Positions 14,600-22,429 of a stretch of 49,407 nucleotides of DNA are shown here, piece after piece. The stretch comes from Acidimicrobiales bacterium (GTDB lineage Bacteria; Actinomycetota; Acidimicrobiia; Acidimicrobiales; JAHEJN01), in assembly GCA_024638845.1 (NCBI GenBank), contig JAHEJN010000018.1, positions 1-49,407 of the forward strand, given 5' to 3'. Position numbers and translations under genes: made by a program. The notes under the pieces are model-generated. The model worked only from the letters and a program-made list of their open reading frames with translations. It searched no databases and was not told where the DNA came from. Within the stretch, counting starts at the first letter, position 1. Each line of letters opens with the position of its first letter.

Positions 14600-17596
14600 G
14601 TGCCGATCTCCTGCGTGTACTGCGGCCAGGCCCATGACCGACCCGGCGAGGTGAAGGAGTGCTGGCAACGCGCTCGCAGGGCCGAAGTCGACGTCACCGA
14701 CGGAACCGACCGTACGCTTCTCGGCCGAGCAGAATCCGTGGTAATCGCTCGGCCGAGCGCACCGGTACCGCGCGTGCGGGTCGCGCTGCTACGGGGCCCG
14801 GAATCCTTGGGCCGGAACGTGATCGTCGGTGCTGAGCAGCCGGCACCCGACGAATGGGCCGGGTGCGAGCGCATCGTCGTCGGGGCCGACGAGCTGGCGA
14901 CCCCCGAGCCGGTGCTGGCTCGATTGCGCACAGCGGCAACCGGTGCCATCTCGCTCGTCATCCAGCTGAGCGTCGACTTCGCCGACCCCCCGGCTGCGTC
15001 GACCAACGAGGCTGCCTACGCGCTCGGGTCACGGTTCTCCTTCCCGCTCGACGAATTGCACCATCTCGTGTGGTCGAACTCCGTCGACGCCCGCGGCGAA
15101 CCACGTTGGGAGCTCGCCGATCGGGCCATCGCGCTCGGGGCATCGGTCTCCAACGGGGCCGAGGGCGATGTGGTCGGTCCCGACGGCCTGCCGCGCTGGC
15201 TCGACGGCGGCCCGGTGCGGCACCACGACCCGCTGCTCGGCATCCCCGTGGTGCACGCCGTGGCGGTCGAGCACGGGTCGCTCGCTCCACCGGCGGCCAA
15301 CGTGTCGGCCGCGGAGCTGGCACCGGACCAGCTCGCAGCCGTCACCCACGCCGGGGGTGCTGCTCGAATCATCGCCCCCGCCGGGTCGGGCAAGACCCGG
15401 GTGCTCACCGAGCGGGCCCGCCACCTGCTCGCAGCCTGGAACCTGCCGCCGAGCGCCGTCACCCTCGTGGCGTTCAACAAACGCGCGCAGGTCGAGATGA
15501 GCCAGCGAACCCACGACCTGCCTGGCCTCCAGATCCAGACGTTCAACGCGTTGGCGCTCGCCGTCGTGAACGGCCGGGCACCGTTCGCCTCCCAGCCCCG
15601 CAACTGGCGAACGCTCGACGAGCCCGATGTGCGCCGTATCATCGCCAAGCTGGTCACGGTGCCCAAGCGGCGCAATGTCGACCCCATCGCCCCATGGATC
15701 GACGCTCTCTCGCTGCTGCGTCTCGGTCTCGTGAGCCCCGCCGAGGTCGAGGCTCGTTACAACGGCGACGTCGACGGGCTCGTCGAGGTGTGGCCGCAGT
15801 ACCGCAGGGCGCTCGATCGCGAAGCTGCGCTCGACTTCGACGATCAGATCTACCGGGCGATCGACGTACTGCTCACCCAACCGGTCGCCCGGGCGGCGGC
15901 GCAGCGCGCCTGCCGGGTACTCCTGGTCGACGAGTTCCAGGACCTCACCCCGGCCCACCTGCTCCTGGTCAGGTTGCTCGGGGCACCCGGAGGCGCAGTG
16001 TTCGGCGTCGGCGACGACGATCAGACGATCTACGGGTACAACGGCGCCGATCCCGGCTCGCTCATCGACTTCGCCACGCTCTTCCCCGGCGCCGGTGACC
16101 ACCCGCTCGAGGTGAACTATCGCTGCCCCGGCGGCATCGTCGCCGCCGCCGACATGCTGTTGCGCCACAATCGCCGCCGGGTGGCCAAAACCATCCGAGC
16201 CTCGTCCCATCGGGCCGACGGCTACACCGTCACCACGTCGGACGATCCCGTCGCCGCGTCGGTCGAGCTGATCGAGCAGGCCATCGCCGACGGCACGCCC
16301 CCGGCGCACATTGCCGTATTGACCCGAGTCAATGCCACCATCGCCCCGGTTCAGATCGCCCTCAGCGCCCGGCACGTGCCGATCAAGGGCGGAGTGGGCG
16401 CCGAGTTCGCCGACCGCACCGCCATCCGGGCCGTTCTCGCCTGGCTGCGGCTCGCCTCGGCCCGACGCTTCGTCGACACCGACGTGATCGAGGCACTGCG
16501 CCGGCCGTCTCGACCCCTGCACCCCCGCATCACCGACTGGGTGGCCGAACAGAACAACGTCGAAGATCTCCACAAGCTGGCCGAACGACTCAACAACGAC
16601 CGCGACACCGACCGCGTCCACAGCTTCGCGGCCGACATCGACCGGCTCCGAACGATGGCCGCCAAGGGCGCGTCGACGTTTCGCATCGTCTCGACCCTCG
16701 TCGACCAGATGGACCTCGCCAGCTCGGTCGCCACGCTCGACAACAGCCGCCACGGCATGAACCGATCGGCCCAGAGCGACGACCTCCAGGCCATTCTGCA
16801 GTTGGCGTCCCTCCACGCCGACGCCGGCACCTTCGAAGCTTGGCTGCGATCCCAGCTCATGACCGAACGCGACCCCGCAGGTGTCCAGCTCTCCACGGTG
16901 CACCGCGTCAAGGGACTCGAATGGCCCGTCGTCGTGGTGCACCTCGCCGACACCGACCAGTTTCCCCACCGCCTGGCCGACGACACCGAGGAGGAACGAC
17001 GCCTCTTCCACGTCGCGATCACTCGCGCGTCCGATCACGCGGCCATCGTCACCGGAAGCCACCCCAGCCCCTTCGTTGCCGAGCTCACGACCGAGCCCCC
17101 CGAGCACCTTCCCGACGAGGTGGCTCGCACGCCGCGGCCGACCCCTGTCGTGCGCAAATCGGCCGCCGCCGATCACCCCTTGCTCGATCGCACCGTGGTC
17201 ATGGCCGTCCCCGGTCTCGTCCTGGTCGACCAGGGCACCGAGTGGACCATCACCGACATCGAACCGGCGGCCGCGCTGGCCACCAACGGCGCGGCGACCC
17301 GCCGGTTCGGGCTCGGCGACGCGGTCGAGACGCTCGGCCGCCAGCGAGGTGCGCTCGCCGGCCGCCACGGCGACGTCGACGAGCACGTCATTCGGGTGTT
17401 CGACGAGATGCGGGCGTTCCGAAACGACGTACGGGGCACCAAACCTGCCTACACCGTGTTCGACGACAAGACCCTGGTGGCCATCGCGTCGGCGCGACCC
17501 GAGACGCTCGCCGAGCTGTCGAGAGTGAAGGGCGTCGGTCCGGCCAAGCTCGAACAGTACGGTGACGCCGTGTTGGCCATCATCGCCGGCGAGTGA
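14600..17596 (+). CDS. UvrD/Rep-type helicase with novel N-terminus and C-terminal HRDC domain
   Basis: 998 residues. Superfamily 1 helicase motifs begin at about residue 258: Walker A APAGSGKTRVLTER, TxxxF-type QTFNALAL, DEFQDL, GVGDDDQTIYGYNGADPGS, VNYRCPGGI, STVHRVKGLEWPVVVVHL and FHVAITRASDHA. The end (about 920-998) is an HRDC domain with LSRVKGVGPAKLEQYG. It probably unwinds DNA in repair. The first ~255 residues are unusual for UvrD: a Cys-rich start (CVYCGQ, later Cys-Trp) that may bind zinc, then a domain not recognised. The GTG follows a TAGGGT box, and the glutathione peroxidase follows after 33 bp. Confidence 0.9.
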   Translation: MPISCVYCGQAHDRPGEVKECWQRARRAEVDVTDGTDRTLLGRAESVVIARPSAPVPRVRVALLRGPESLGRNVIVGAEQPAPDEWAGCERIVVGADELATPEPVLARLRTAATGAISLVIQLSVDFADPPAASTNEAAYALGSRFSFPLDELHHLVWSNSVDARGEPRWELADRAIALGASVSNGAEGDVVGPDGLPRWLDGGPVRHHDPLLGIPVVHAVAVEHGSLAPPAANVSAAELAPDQLAAVTHAGGAARIIAPAGSGKTRVLTERARHLLAAWNLPPSAVTLVAFNKRAQVEMSQRTHDLPGLQIQTFNALALAVVNGRAPFASQPRNWRTLDEPDVRRIIAKLVTVPKRRNVDPIAPWIDALSLLRLGLVSPAEVEARYNGDVDGLVEVWPQYRRALDREAALDFDDQIYRAIDVLLTQPVARAAAQRACRVLLVDEFQDLTPAHLLLVRLLGAPGGAVFGVGDDDQTIYGYNGADPGSLIDFATLFPGAGDHPLEVNYRCPGGIVAAADMLLRHNRRRVAKTIRASSHRADGYTVTTSDDPVAASVELIEQAIADGTPPAHIAVLTRVNATIAPVQIALSARHVPIKGGVGAEFADRTAIRAVLAWLRLASARRFVDTDVIEALRRPSRPLHPRITDWVAEQNNVEDLHKLAERLNNDRDTDRVHSFAADIDRLRTMAAKGASTFRIVSTLVDQMDLASSVATLDNSRHGMNRSAQSDDLQAILQLASLHADAGTFEAWLRSQLMTERDPAGVQLSTVHRVKGLEWPVVVVHLADTDQFPHRLADDTEEERRLFHVAITRASDHAAIVTGSHPSPFVAELTTEPPEHLPDEVARTPRPTPVVRKSAAADHPLLDRTVVMAVPGLVLVDQGTEWTITDIEPAAALATNGAATRRFGLGDAVETLGRQRGALAGRHGDVDEHVIRVFDEMRAFRNDVRGTKPAYTVFDDKTLVAIASARPETLAELSRVKGVGPAKLEQYGDAVLAIIAGE

Positions 17597-17629
17597 GCCC
17601 CTCGGTGACATCCGTGTCAACATGACCAC

Positions 17630-18103
17630 ATGACCAACTTCCATGATCTGGAGATGACCTCGATCACGGGCGAGCAGATCGCGTTCGACCAGTTCCGTGA
17701 CCAGGTCTGCCTCGTCGTCAACGTCGCCAGCGCCTGAGGCCTCACCCCTCAGTACGCAGGTCTGCGTGCGATTCACAACGAGATCGACGGTTTCCAGGTT
17801 CTGGGGTTTCCCTGCAACCAGTTCGGTGCCCAGGAACCGGGCAGCGACGACGAGATCCTCGAGTTCGTCACCACCAAGTTCGACGTGAACTTCCCGATGT
17901 TCTCCAAGATCGAGGTGAACGGCGACGGTGCCGCCGAGCTGTACAAGTGGCTCAAGGCCGAACAACCCGGCGAGGCCGATGGGCCCGACATCACCTGGAA
18001 CTTCGAGAAGTTCCTCGTCGACGGTGGCGGCAACGCCGCCGCCCGCTTCCCGCCCCAGACCACGCCCGAACAAGTCGCCGAGGCGCTCACCCAATACCTC
18101 TGA
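17630..18103 (+). CDS. Glutathione peroxidase, predicted selenoprotein (in-frame TGA = Sec36)
   Basis: Read through one internal TGA (17735-17737) this is a complete 157-residue peroxidase that reduces hydrogen or lipid peroxides. The TGA is codon 36, exactly the peroxidatic site: NVASA-U-GLTPQYAGL. Downstream motifs are intact: GFPCNQFGAQEPG (Gln68), FPMFSKIEVNG and TWNFEKFLVD (Trp123, Asn124), completing the tetrad Sec/Gln/Trp/Asn. The resolving cysteine of thioredoxin-dependent relatives (FCTTxxxVTFPMF region) is Val80 here; the only cysteines are 27 and 62. A SECIS-like hairpin follows at 17752-17769. The ATG at 17622 is rejected since it stops at once. A pseudogene with one nonsense change is possible but unlikely, as everything else is conserved. 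Confidence 0.9.
17735..17737 (+). other. In-frame TGA, predicted selenocysteine codon
   Basis: Codon 36 of the peroxidase, aligned with the catalytic Cys/Sec of the family. The reading frame is open for 35 codons before it and 121 sense codons after it. Confidence 0.88.
17752..17769 (+). promoter_or_regulatory. Bacterial SECIS-like hairpin
   Basis: Six-base-pair stem GTACGC/GCGTGC (17752-17757 with 17764-17769, one G-U pair) closed by the loop AGGTCT (17758-17763). Twenty bases separate the TGA from the loop. Bacterial SECIS elements have a short stem with a GGU-containing loop within about 16-37 nt of the UGA to bind SelB; the loop and its closing GC pairs match those known for E. coli fdhF as I recall them. 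Confidence 0.82.
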
Positions 18104-18201
18104 ATGGCGCACCATCGCGGCCATGCTCGACCATCGACCGCGTGCCCGAAGGTCGGCTCATCGAGGTGGCCCGCGTGTTGGTGCCGAAGCTCCGGGCCAG
18201 G

Positions 18202-20343
18202 TCAACCCTTCAACAAGAACTCGCCCTCGGCCTCGCCGAGCACGACGGAGATCTCGGCGGCGAGCTCGGGCAGCTTCGCCAGCTCCGGGTCGCCATCGGT
18301 GAGGTCCAGGGCCACCTCACGCGCCCGCTCGACCCACTCCCGGTCGCGTCGCAGCGAGGCGAGCCGCAGGTCGTTGCGACCCTTCTGACGCTCGCCCATG
18401 ATGGTCCCCTCACCACGGAGCTCGAGATCGACCTCGGCCAGCTCGAAGCCGTCGGTTGTTCGCACCAGCGCCGCGAGTCGCTCCTCGGCGTCGGGCGTCA
18501 GCGCCTTCGCGATGAGATGACAGGCCGAGGCCGCGCTCCCCCGCCCGACCCGGCCGCGAAGCTGGTGGAGCTGGGCGATCCCGAAACGGTCGGCATCGAC
18601 GATCGCCATCACCGTCGCGTTGGGCACGTCGACGCCCACCTCGATGACCGTCGTGGCCACGAGCACGTCGAGGCGGCCGGAACGGAACAGCTCCATGACC
18701 TGGTCCTTCTCGGCTGGTGACAGGCGCCCGTGCAACAACCCGAGCCGCAGCCCGGCCAGCTCGTCGGCTTCGAGTCGCTCGTAGGTCTCCTCGACGGAGC
18801 GGACGTCGAGCTTCGACGACTCCTCGATGAGCGGACACACCACGTAGGCCTGATTCCCGGCAGCCACGGCCTCACGGACCGACGCCCACACCCCGACTTC
18901 GTCGAGGTCGGTTCGGGCCCAATAGGTGGCGATCGGCGTACGTCCCGGCGGCAGCTCGTCGAGCACCGACACGTCGAGATCTCCGTAGACGGTCATGGCC
19001 GCCGTTCGGGGAATGGGCGTGGCCGTCATGACGAGGACGTCGGGTGTCGCGCCCCGCGCGCTCTTCGTGCGCAGAGCAGCCCGCTGCTCGACTCCGAAGC
19101 GGTGTTGCTCGTCGACGACGACCACGCCGAGCGACGCGAACTCCACCGCCTCCTGAATGAGGGCGTGGGTGCCGACGGCGATGTCGATCTCACCCGACGC
19201 CAGCTCGGCCAGGATGCGCTTGCGTTGGGCCGATCCGACCCTGCTCGACAGCAACGCCACCCGCAGTTCCCGCTCGGGGAACAGCGAGTCGGAGCGGTCT
19301 TCGACGACGAAGCCTTCGAGGATCTCACTGACGCCGGCGAAGTGCTGTTCGGCCAGGACCTCGGTCGGCGCCATGAACGCTCCCTGATGGCCGCCCTGCA
19401 CCGCCATCAGCAGCGACGCGACCGCCACGAGGGTCTTGCCCGAGCCCACATCGCCCTGGAGCAACCGGTGCATCGGCGACGGCGCCGCGAGATCGGAGGC
19501 GATCTCGCCGATCACGCGTTCCTGGGCACTCGTGAGGGCGAAGGGCAGTCGAGCGCGAAACGCCGACATCGTCGGGCCCTCGACCCGATGCTCGATACCC
19601 GACTCCATTGCCTCGAGCATGCGCTTGCGCCGTACCAGCTCGAGCTGCACCCGCAGCAGCTCGTCGAAGACCAGCCGGCGGCGAGCATCGCTCGCCTCGG
19701 GCATCGACTCGGGCCCGTGGATCCCGTGCAGCGCCGCCTGCCGACTCACGAGATCCCATCGCGTCAACACCTCGGCCGGTACCGGATCGGCGATGCCCCG
19801 TTGGGCGCTGCGCCGGAGAACCTGGGCCACCCAGTCGGCGAGGTCCCAGGTGTGCAGGCCCGCCTTCTCCGACTGGGGATACACGGGCACGATGCGCCCG
19901 GTCTTGTCGCCGACCAGATCGACCACGGGGTTCGCCATCTGTCGACTGCCTCGGTACACGTCGATCTTGCCGAACACCACGATCTGGGTGCCCTCGGGCA
20001 GTTGTCGGGCTCGCCACGGCTGGTTGAAGAAGGTGAGCGACAGGCGGCCCGACCCGTCGCTGATCGTCACGGTCACCAGCGTGCGGCCGCTGCGGGTCCG
20101 GCGGGCCTGTGACGACAGCACCTCGCCCAGCACCATCGCCTCGTCGCCGGGCACGAGCTCGTCGATGGCGGCTTGCCGGGTTCGATCGATGTACCGCAGC
20201 GGGTAGTGCATCAACAGGTCGAGCAAGGTCTCGATCTCGGCGGCCCGCAACGCCTCGAGCTTCTTGGGCCCGACGCCGAGCAGGCTGTCGACGCTCATTG
20301 AGGCGAAGTCGCCGAGAGTCAGCGGCCCGGCGCCAGGCGCCAC
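18202..20343 (-). CDS. recG: ATP-dependent DNA helicase RecG
   Basis: Remodels stalled replication forks and branched DNA. 713 residues. The wedge/OB domain (about 60-190) includes YPLRYIDR and VTISDGSGRLSLTFFNQPW; the motor has Walker A GDVGSGKTLVA, the RecG-type Walker B VDEQHRFG, MTATPIPRT, and motifs V/VI ATTVIEVGVDVPNAT and QLRGRVGRG. The GTG at 20343 lies three bases after the stop of the DAK gene, so the pair is an operon; fakA/yloV followed by recG is a common order. An internal ATG at 20298 is an alternative start. Confidence 0.96.
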   Translation of the reverse strand: MAPGAGPLTLGDFASMSVDSLLGVGPKKLEALRAAEIETLLDLLMHYPLRYIDRTRQAAIDELVPGDEAMVLGEVLSSQARRTRSGRTLVTVTISDGSGRLSLTFFNQPWRARQLPEGTQIVVFGKIDVYRGSRQMANPVVDLVGDKTGRIVPVYPQSEKAGLHTWDLADWVAQVLRRSAQRGIADPVPAEVLTRWDLVSRQAALHGIHGPESMPEASDARRRLVFDELLRVQLELVRRKRMLEAMESGIEHRVEGPTMSAFRARLPFALTSAQERVIGEIASDLAAPSPMHRLLQGDVGSGKTLVAVASLLMAVQGGHQGAFMAPTEVLAEQHFAGVSEILEGFVVEDRSDSLFPERELRVALLSSRVGSAQRKRILAELASGEIDIAVGTHALIQEAVEFASLGVVVVDEQHRFGVEQRAALRTKSARGATPDVLVMTATPIPRTAAMTVYGDLDVSVLDELPPGRTPIATYWARTDLDEVGVWASVREAVAAGNQAYVVCPLIEESSKLDVRSVEETYERLEADELAGLRLGLLHGRLSPAEKDQVMELFRSGRLDVLVATTVIEVGVDVPNATVMAIVDADRFGIAQLHQLRGRVGRGSAASACHLIAKALTPDAEERLAALVRTTDGFELAEVDLELRGEGTIMGERQKGRNDLRLASLRRDREWVERAREVALDLTDGDPELAKLPELAAEISVVLGEAEGEFLLKG

Positions 20344-20346
20344 GGG

Positions 20347-22029
20347 CTACTCGACCCCGACGTAGAAGGGGTAGAGCGGTTGTCCTCCGTGATGCACTTC
20401 GACCTCGACATGAGGCCGATGGTCGGCCAGCCAGGCCTCTACCTCGGCGACGGCTTCGTCGTCGGCCTGGACACCGCGAATGAGCGTGACGATCTCGTGA
20501 TCGCTGCCGACGAGGTCGTCGAGCATGGCACACGTCGCTTCGACGAGCGTCGGCTTCACGGTGGCGATGCCTCGACGGGTGAGGCCGAGCCAATCGCCCT
20601 CGGCGATCTCGCCGGCCTCGCTCATCGACGGCCGCACGGCCTGACACACCTCGCCGGCTTCGACCGCCCCGCCGGCATCGGACATCGCCGCCACGTTGGA
20701 GACCAGAGAAGCCTCGGGGTCATAGGCCAACAGGGCGGCGAAGCCCTCGGCGATGCTGCGGGTGGGAACGACGCCCACCGACCGCTCGGTGGCCTCGTTC
20801 ACCCGCTCGGCCACGGCGATGATGTTCTTGTTGTTGGGAAGGATCACGACCTGGTCCGCCGACACCTGGTCGACCGCCTGGAGCAGCTGCTCGGTCGACG
20901 GGTTCATCGACTGTCCGCCGGTGACCACCGCCTGCACGCCGAGAGACTCGAAGATCCGTCGAACGCCGTCACCAACCGCGACCGCCACCACCGCGGTGGT
21001 GGCCGGGGCCGACGCCACGAGCGACACCTCGGGCTCGTCGTGGGCAACCACATGGAAGTCCTCGATGTGGTCGAGCTCCTCGAGCAGATCGGTGACCCGG
21101 ATCTTGTGCGGGCGACCCACCGCGATCCCGGCTTCGATGGCTGCTCCGATGTCGTCGCAGTGAATGTGACAGTTCCAGAGGCCGTCGCCGCCGACGACGA
21201 CGATCGAGTCGCCGATGTCCATCCACGCGGCCTTGAAACCGTCGACTGCGCCGTCGGGTGCATCGAGGAAGTACATGACCTCGTAGCGGAGATCGGCAAT
21301 CGTCTTCTCGGCCGCTTCGTCGGACGCCCGGGCCGACCCACCGACCAACGGTGTCGCGGGGGTCTCGGGCACGGGCATCGGTCGCCCGTCGATCACGTTC
21401 AGCGCCGCGTCGAGGAACAACAGGAAGCCGGCGCCCCCGGCATCGACCACACCCGCGTCGGCCAGCGCCGGCAACAACGTGGGGGTCCGCTCGAGCGACT
21501 CGCCGCCGATCGTGCGGGCGATCTCGAACATCGTGAGGAGGTCGGCGCCGTCGGCGACGGCGTGGGCGGCAGCGTCGGCCGACTCGCGCGCCACCGTGAG
21601 GATGGTTCCCTCGACGGGGCGCATCACCGCGCCGTAGGCGGCAAGAGCCGCCTCGGTGAGCGCCGAGCTCCATGCGGCGGCGTCGGCATCGGGATGTTGG
21701 GCGAGCCCGCCCGCGACGCCTCGCAGGATCTGCGACAGGATCACGCCCGAGTTGCCCCTGGCACCCATGAGCGAGCCATGGGCGACGGCTTTGCACGTTG
21801 CCTCGAGGTCGGCATCGGCCTCGTCGACCGTCTCGACCACCGACGTGAGCGTGAGCGACATGTTGGTTCCCGTGTCGCCGTCGGGCACCGGATAGACGTT
21901 CAGGGCATTGAGCACTTCGCGATGCGCGATCAGCCCGTCGCGAAAGACAGCAACGATCGAGCGAAGGGCCCCGGCGTCAGTGCAGGCGAGAGGAGCACTC
22001 GCGGCGGTCACAACGGGGTCGGCAGACAT
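20347..22029 (-). CDS. DAK2-domain protein, FakA/YloV-like fatty acid kinase subunit
   Basis: 560 residues. The N-terminal DAK2 (DhaL-like) nucleotide-binding domain shows NVYPVPDGDTGTNMSLT (about 45-61), GARGNSGVILSQILRG and VDAGGAGFLLFLDA; the C-terminal half fits the DAK1-like/DegV-associated part of YloV/FakA. FakA phosphorylates fatty acids bound to a FakB (DegV) partner, feeding them to phospholipid synthesis through PlsX and PlsY; a plsY gene is in this window, but no FakB was found. A TACCAT box 8 nt before the ATG at 22029 suggests a leaderless start. It is co-transcribed with recG. Confidence 0.88.
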   Translation of the reverse strand: MSADPVVTAASAPLACTDAGALRSIVAVFRDGLIAHREVLNALNVYPVPDGDTGTNMSLTLTSVVETVDEADADLEATCKAVAHGSLMGARGNSGVILSQILRGVAGGLAQHPDADAAAWSSALTEAALAAYGAVMRPVEGTILTVARESADAAAHAVADGADLLTMFEIARTIGGESLERTPTLLPALADAGVVDAGGAGFLLFLDAALNVIDGRPMPVPETPATPLVGGSARASDEAAEKTIADLRYEVMYFLDAPDGAVDGFKAAWMDIGDSIVVVGGDGLWNCHIHCDDIGAAIEAGIAVGRPHKIRVTDLLEELDHIEDFHVVAHDEPEVSLVASAPATTAVVAVAVGDGVRRIFESLGVQAVVTGGQSMNPSTEQLLQAVDQVSADQVVILPNNKNIIAVAERVNEATERSVGVVPTRSIAEGFAALLAYDPEASLVSNVAAMSDAGGAVEAGEVCQAVRPSMSEAGEIAEGDWLGLTRRGIATVKPTLVEATCAMLDDLVGSDHEIVTLIRGVQADDEAVAEVEAWLADHRPHVEVEVHHGGQPLYPFYVGVE

Positions 22030-22037
22030 CGCCCGTG

Positions 22038-22043
22038 ATGGTA
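22038..22043 (-). promoter_or_regulatory. -10-like box TACCAT of the DAK-recG operon
   Basis: TACCAT on the minus strand ends 8 nt before the ATG at 22029. No ribosome site lies between. Confidence 0.4.
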
Positions 22044-22144
22044 CCGACTGCACCGGCGCCCGGGCCAGGTGGGGTCTCGACGGTGCCGTCCGAATGCCGC
22101 TACCGTGGCAGCGTTCACGACCAGTCAATGGGAGGCGGAAGTCA

Positions 22145-22372
22145 GTGCAAGGGGTGATCAAGTCGTACGACCCGACAACGGGCGATGGCGTCATCATGAC
22201 CGACACCGACTTCTCCGAACACGATCTGGCCGAGAACGCCCTGGAGGGCTCGGTGTTTCGCATGCTTCGGCAAGGCCAACGGGTGCTGTTCGACCTCAAC
22301 GACGAGGGACGAGCCACACAGCTCCGGTTGGGTTCCGAGATCGACATGGGAACCCCCGACTTCCTCCAGTAG
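22145..22372 (+). CDS. Small cold-shock-domain-like protein
   Basis: 75 residues beginning VQGVIKSYDPTTGDGVIMTD, which resembles the first strands of a cold-shock domain, followed by SVFRMLRQGQRVLFDLND and RATQLRLGSEIDMGTPDF. The usual aromatic RNP1 motif of CspA is not conserved, so nucleic acid binding is likely but not certain. The GTG start has GGGAGGCGGA about seven bases upstream; a TACCGT box (22101-22106) may be its promoter. It is divergent from the DAK gene, and a strong hairpin directly follows its stop. Confidence 0.8.
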   Translation: MQGVIKSYDPTTGDGVIMTDTDFSEHDLAENALEGSVFRMLRQGQRVLFDLNDEGRATQLRLGSEIDMGTPDFLQ

Positions 22373-22373
22373 T

Positions 22374-22394
22374 CCTCCCCGGTTTCCGGGGAGG
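22374..22394 (+). terminator. 9-bp perfect hairpin after the cold-shock-like gene
   Basis: CCTCCCCGG-TTT-CCGGGGAGG starts one base after the TAG stop. It has no T-run after it, so termination may be weak or factor-aided. It also lies in the possible leader of pckA, 35 bases before its ATG. Confidence 0.65.
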
Positions 22395-22429
22395 CAACCA
22401 CACGACAACGACGTCGGAGGACGACCCCC

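Noticed and set aside
17630-17737. Peroxidase gene read as a pseudogene, or as a 35-codon fragment plus a second gene from an internal start
   Set aside because: The stop stands at the single residue that is Sec or Cys in this family, no other lesion exists, and a SECIS-like hairpin follows. Starting at the ATG at 17885 or so would remove the active site.
15029-18124. Long minus-strand open frame of about 1030 codons opposite the helicase and peroxidase
   Set aside because: It is a shadow of high-GC codon use, with low-complexity composition and no family motifs. Being open across the peroxidase TGA only reflects strand composition.
22374-22394. Hairpin before pckA as a riboswitch
   Set aside because: It is a single perfect short stem with a three-base loop directly after a stop codon and shows none of the conserved cores of known riboswitches.
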